A DNA stretch of 64,000 nucleotides from Ciona intestinalis (taxonomy: Eukaryota; Chordata; Ascidiacea; Phlebobranchia; Cionidae). Location: contig NW_004190420.2 in NCBI RefSeq assembly GCF_000224145.3, positions 644,106 to 708,105 of the forward strand, read 5' to 3'. Each line of letters begins with the position of its first letter. Position 1 is the stretch's first letter. Below the pieces are notes generated by a model. It was not told where the DNA came from and did no database searches. It saw nothing but the letters and a program-made list of their open reading frames with translations. The translations under genes were made by a program, and so were the position numbers. Positions 63,478-64,000 of this stretch are shown in pieces.

Positions 63478-63723
63478 GTAGGTTGTATTAAGGCGAAGTC
63501 GGAATGTGTTGTATGCGGTATGTCCGACTGCGCTTCGATGACGAACGAGTCATCACGTGACTCGGGGACAGTCCGAAACTCAAGTCCAGTGCCAGGAAGT
63601 CGACACGCATCGCCGCGTAACAGAAACCATGTCACGTGCCGATGCGCGACCTACCGGAACGTAATCAGCGACGATTTTTTGACCAACAGCGTCAATTGTG
63701 TTGGCGACCCACCACCCATGGCT
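63478..63723 (+). CDS. Probable internal exon, unidentified gene
   Basis: A 246-base open block (82 codons, phase 0 at both ends) bounded by a TTTTTTCCCAG acceptor at 63467-63477 and a GTAAGA donor at 63724. Its base composition is richer in G+C than the flanks, as in the other exons here. It reads as a polar segment starting VGCIKAKSECVVCGMSDCAS, with several Cys and Ser/Arg-rich stretches; no domain recognised. It could be part of a downstream gene running past the right edge with 5' exons in the spacer, or an alternative glycylase exon. No matching upstream donor was found by eye. Confidence 0.45.
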
Positions 63724-64000
63724 GTAAGAAGCAGCACTTAATGTTTTACGAAATTAAATGACCGCAGCAAGCGTACCTCTTATTTTAAGGTCCAACTATG
63801 CATTTTATAAATTTTTATTAAGCCAACGCGTGAAACAAAAGAATATATTGCCTTGTCATTACATGAAGCGATGTTTACCTTGCTTTACGAATTACAGACT
63901 TATTTAAATGGTTGTGTTGTACTTTAATTAAGCGCATGAGGGATTATCGCCTGTCGGTCAATTAACCTCCGCTCATCGTACAGCTTGTAAATGGTGCGCT
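63724..64000. other. Right-edge sequence, presumed intron
   Basis: Follows the probable exon donor; no further exon or repeat recognised before the window ends. Confidence 0.35.

Noticed and set aside
1..64000. CRISPR arrays, bacterial operons, viral or transposase genes
   Set aside because: Nothing of the kind seen; all repeats are short non-coding elements and all genes are spliced eukaryotic genes.

Overview
The window is animal nuclear DNA with the look of a tunicate genome, most likely Ciona (intestinalis/robusta type). The reasons are compact intron-rich genes with short GT-AG introns, AT-rich introns, dense short MITE-like repeats and tRNA-derived SINEs, and proteins that read as chordate orthologues. 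All supported genes lie on the + strand. I assembled exons by hand from reading frame, splice sites and phase. The four complete genes below keep frame throughout, except for one doubtful donor in the cyclase.

Layout: (1) 1-1225, the 3' end of an NHL-repeat protein with an apparent 1-base frameshift. (2) 1992-10854, a 22-exon receptor guanylyl cyclase (about 1,376 aa) with signal peptide, ligand-binding ectodomain, one membrane segment, kinase-homology domain, intact cyclase domain and a tail resembling retinal/olfactory cyclases. (3) 11575-21933, a 23-exon gene for a protein of about 1,420 aa that I do not recognise. (4) 25586-41433, a 30-exon THSD7 orthologue (about 1,820 aa, a long array of thrombospondin type-1 repeats, EGF-like module, membrane segment). 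(5) 42736-49667, a 17-exon nucleostemin/GNL3 orthologue (about 608 aa, circularly permuted GTPase). (6) 51083-62098, a 19-exon TTLL3/TTLL8-type tubulin glycylase (about 1,265 aa) with a long Asn-rich last exon. (7) 63478-63723, one probable exon of an unidentified gene.

Introns and spacers are loaded with one family of roughly 200-bp MITEs (about 26 copies or fragments, in both orientations, with inverted ends related to GGTGTCCCATCTTACCCCAC), seven tRNA-derived SINE copies or fragments, and several unexplained small structures. These include a 61-bp-arm foldback, a tiny palindromic insertion nested in a MITE with an 8-bp duplication, a duplicated exon start in the glycylase gene, and a 44-bp direct repeat. 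There is a 125-base N gap at 43542-43666.

The genes do not form an obvious pathway. They are a signalling receptor, an adhesion/guidance-type membrane protein, a nucleolar GTPase and a cilium/axoneme tubulin-modifying enzyme. Spacing of 0.7-3.7 kb between genes argues against Ciona-style operons. I found no RNA genes, CRISPR arrays or minus-strand genes.
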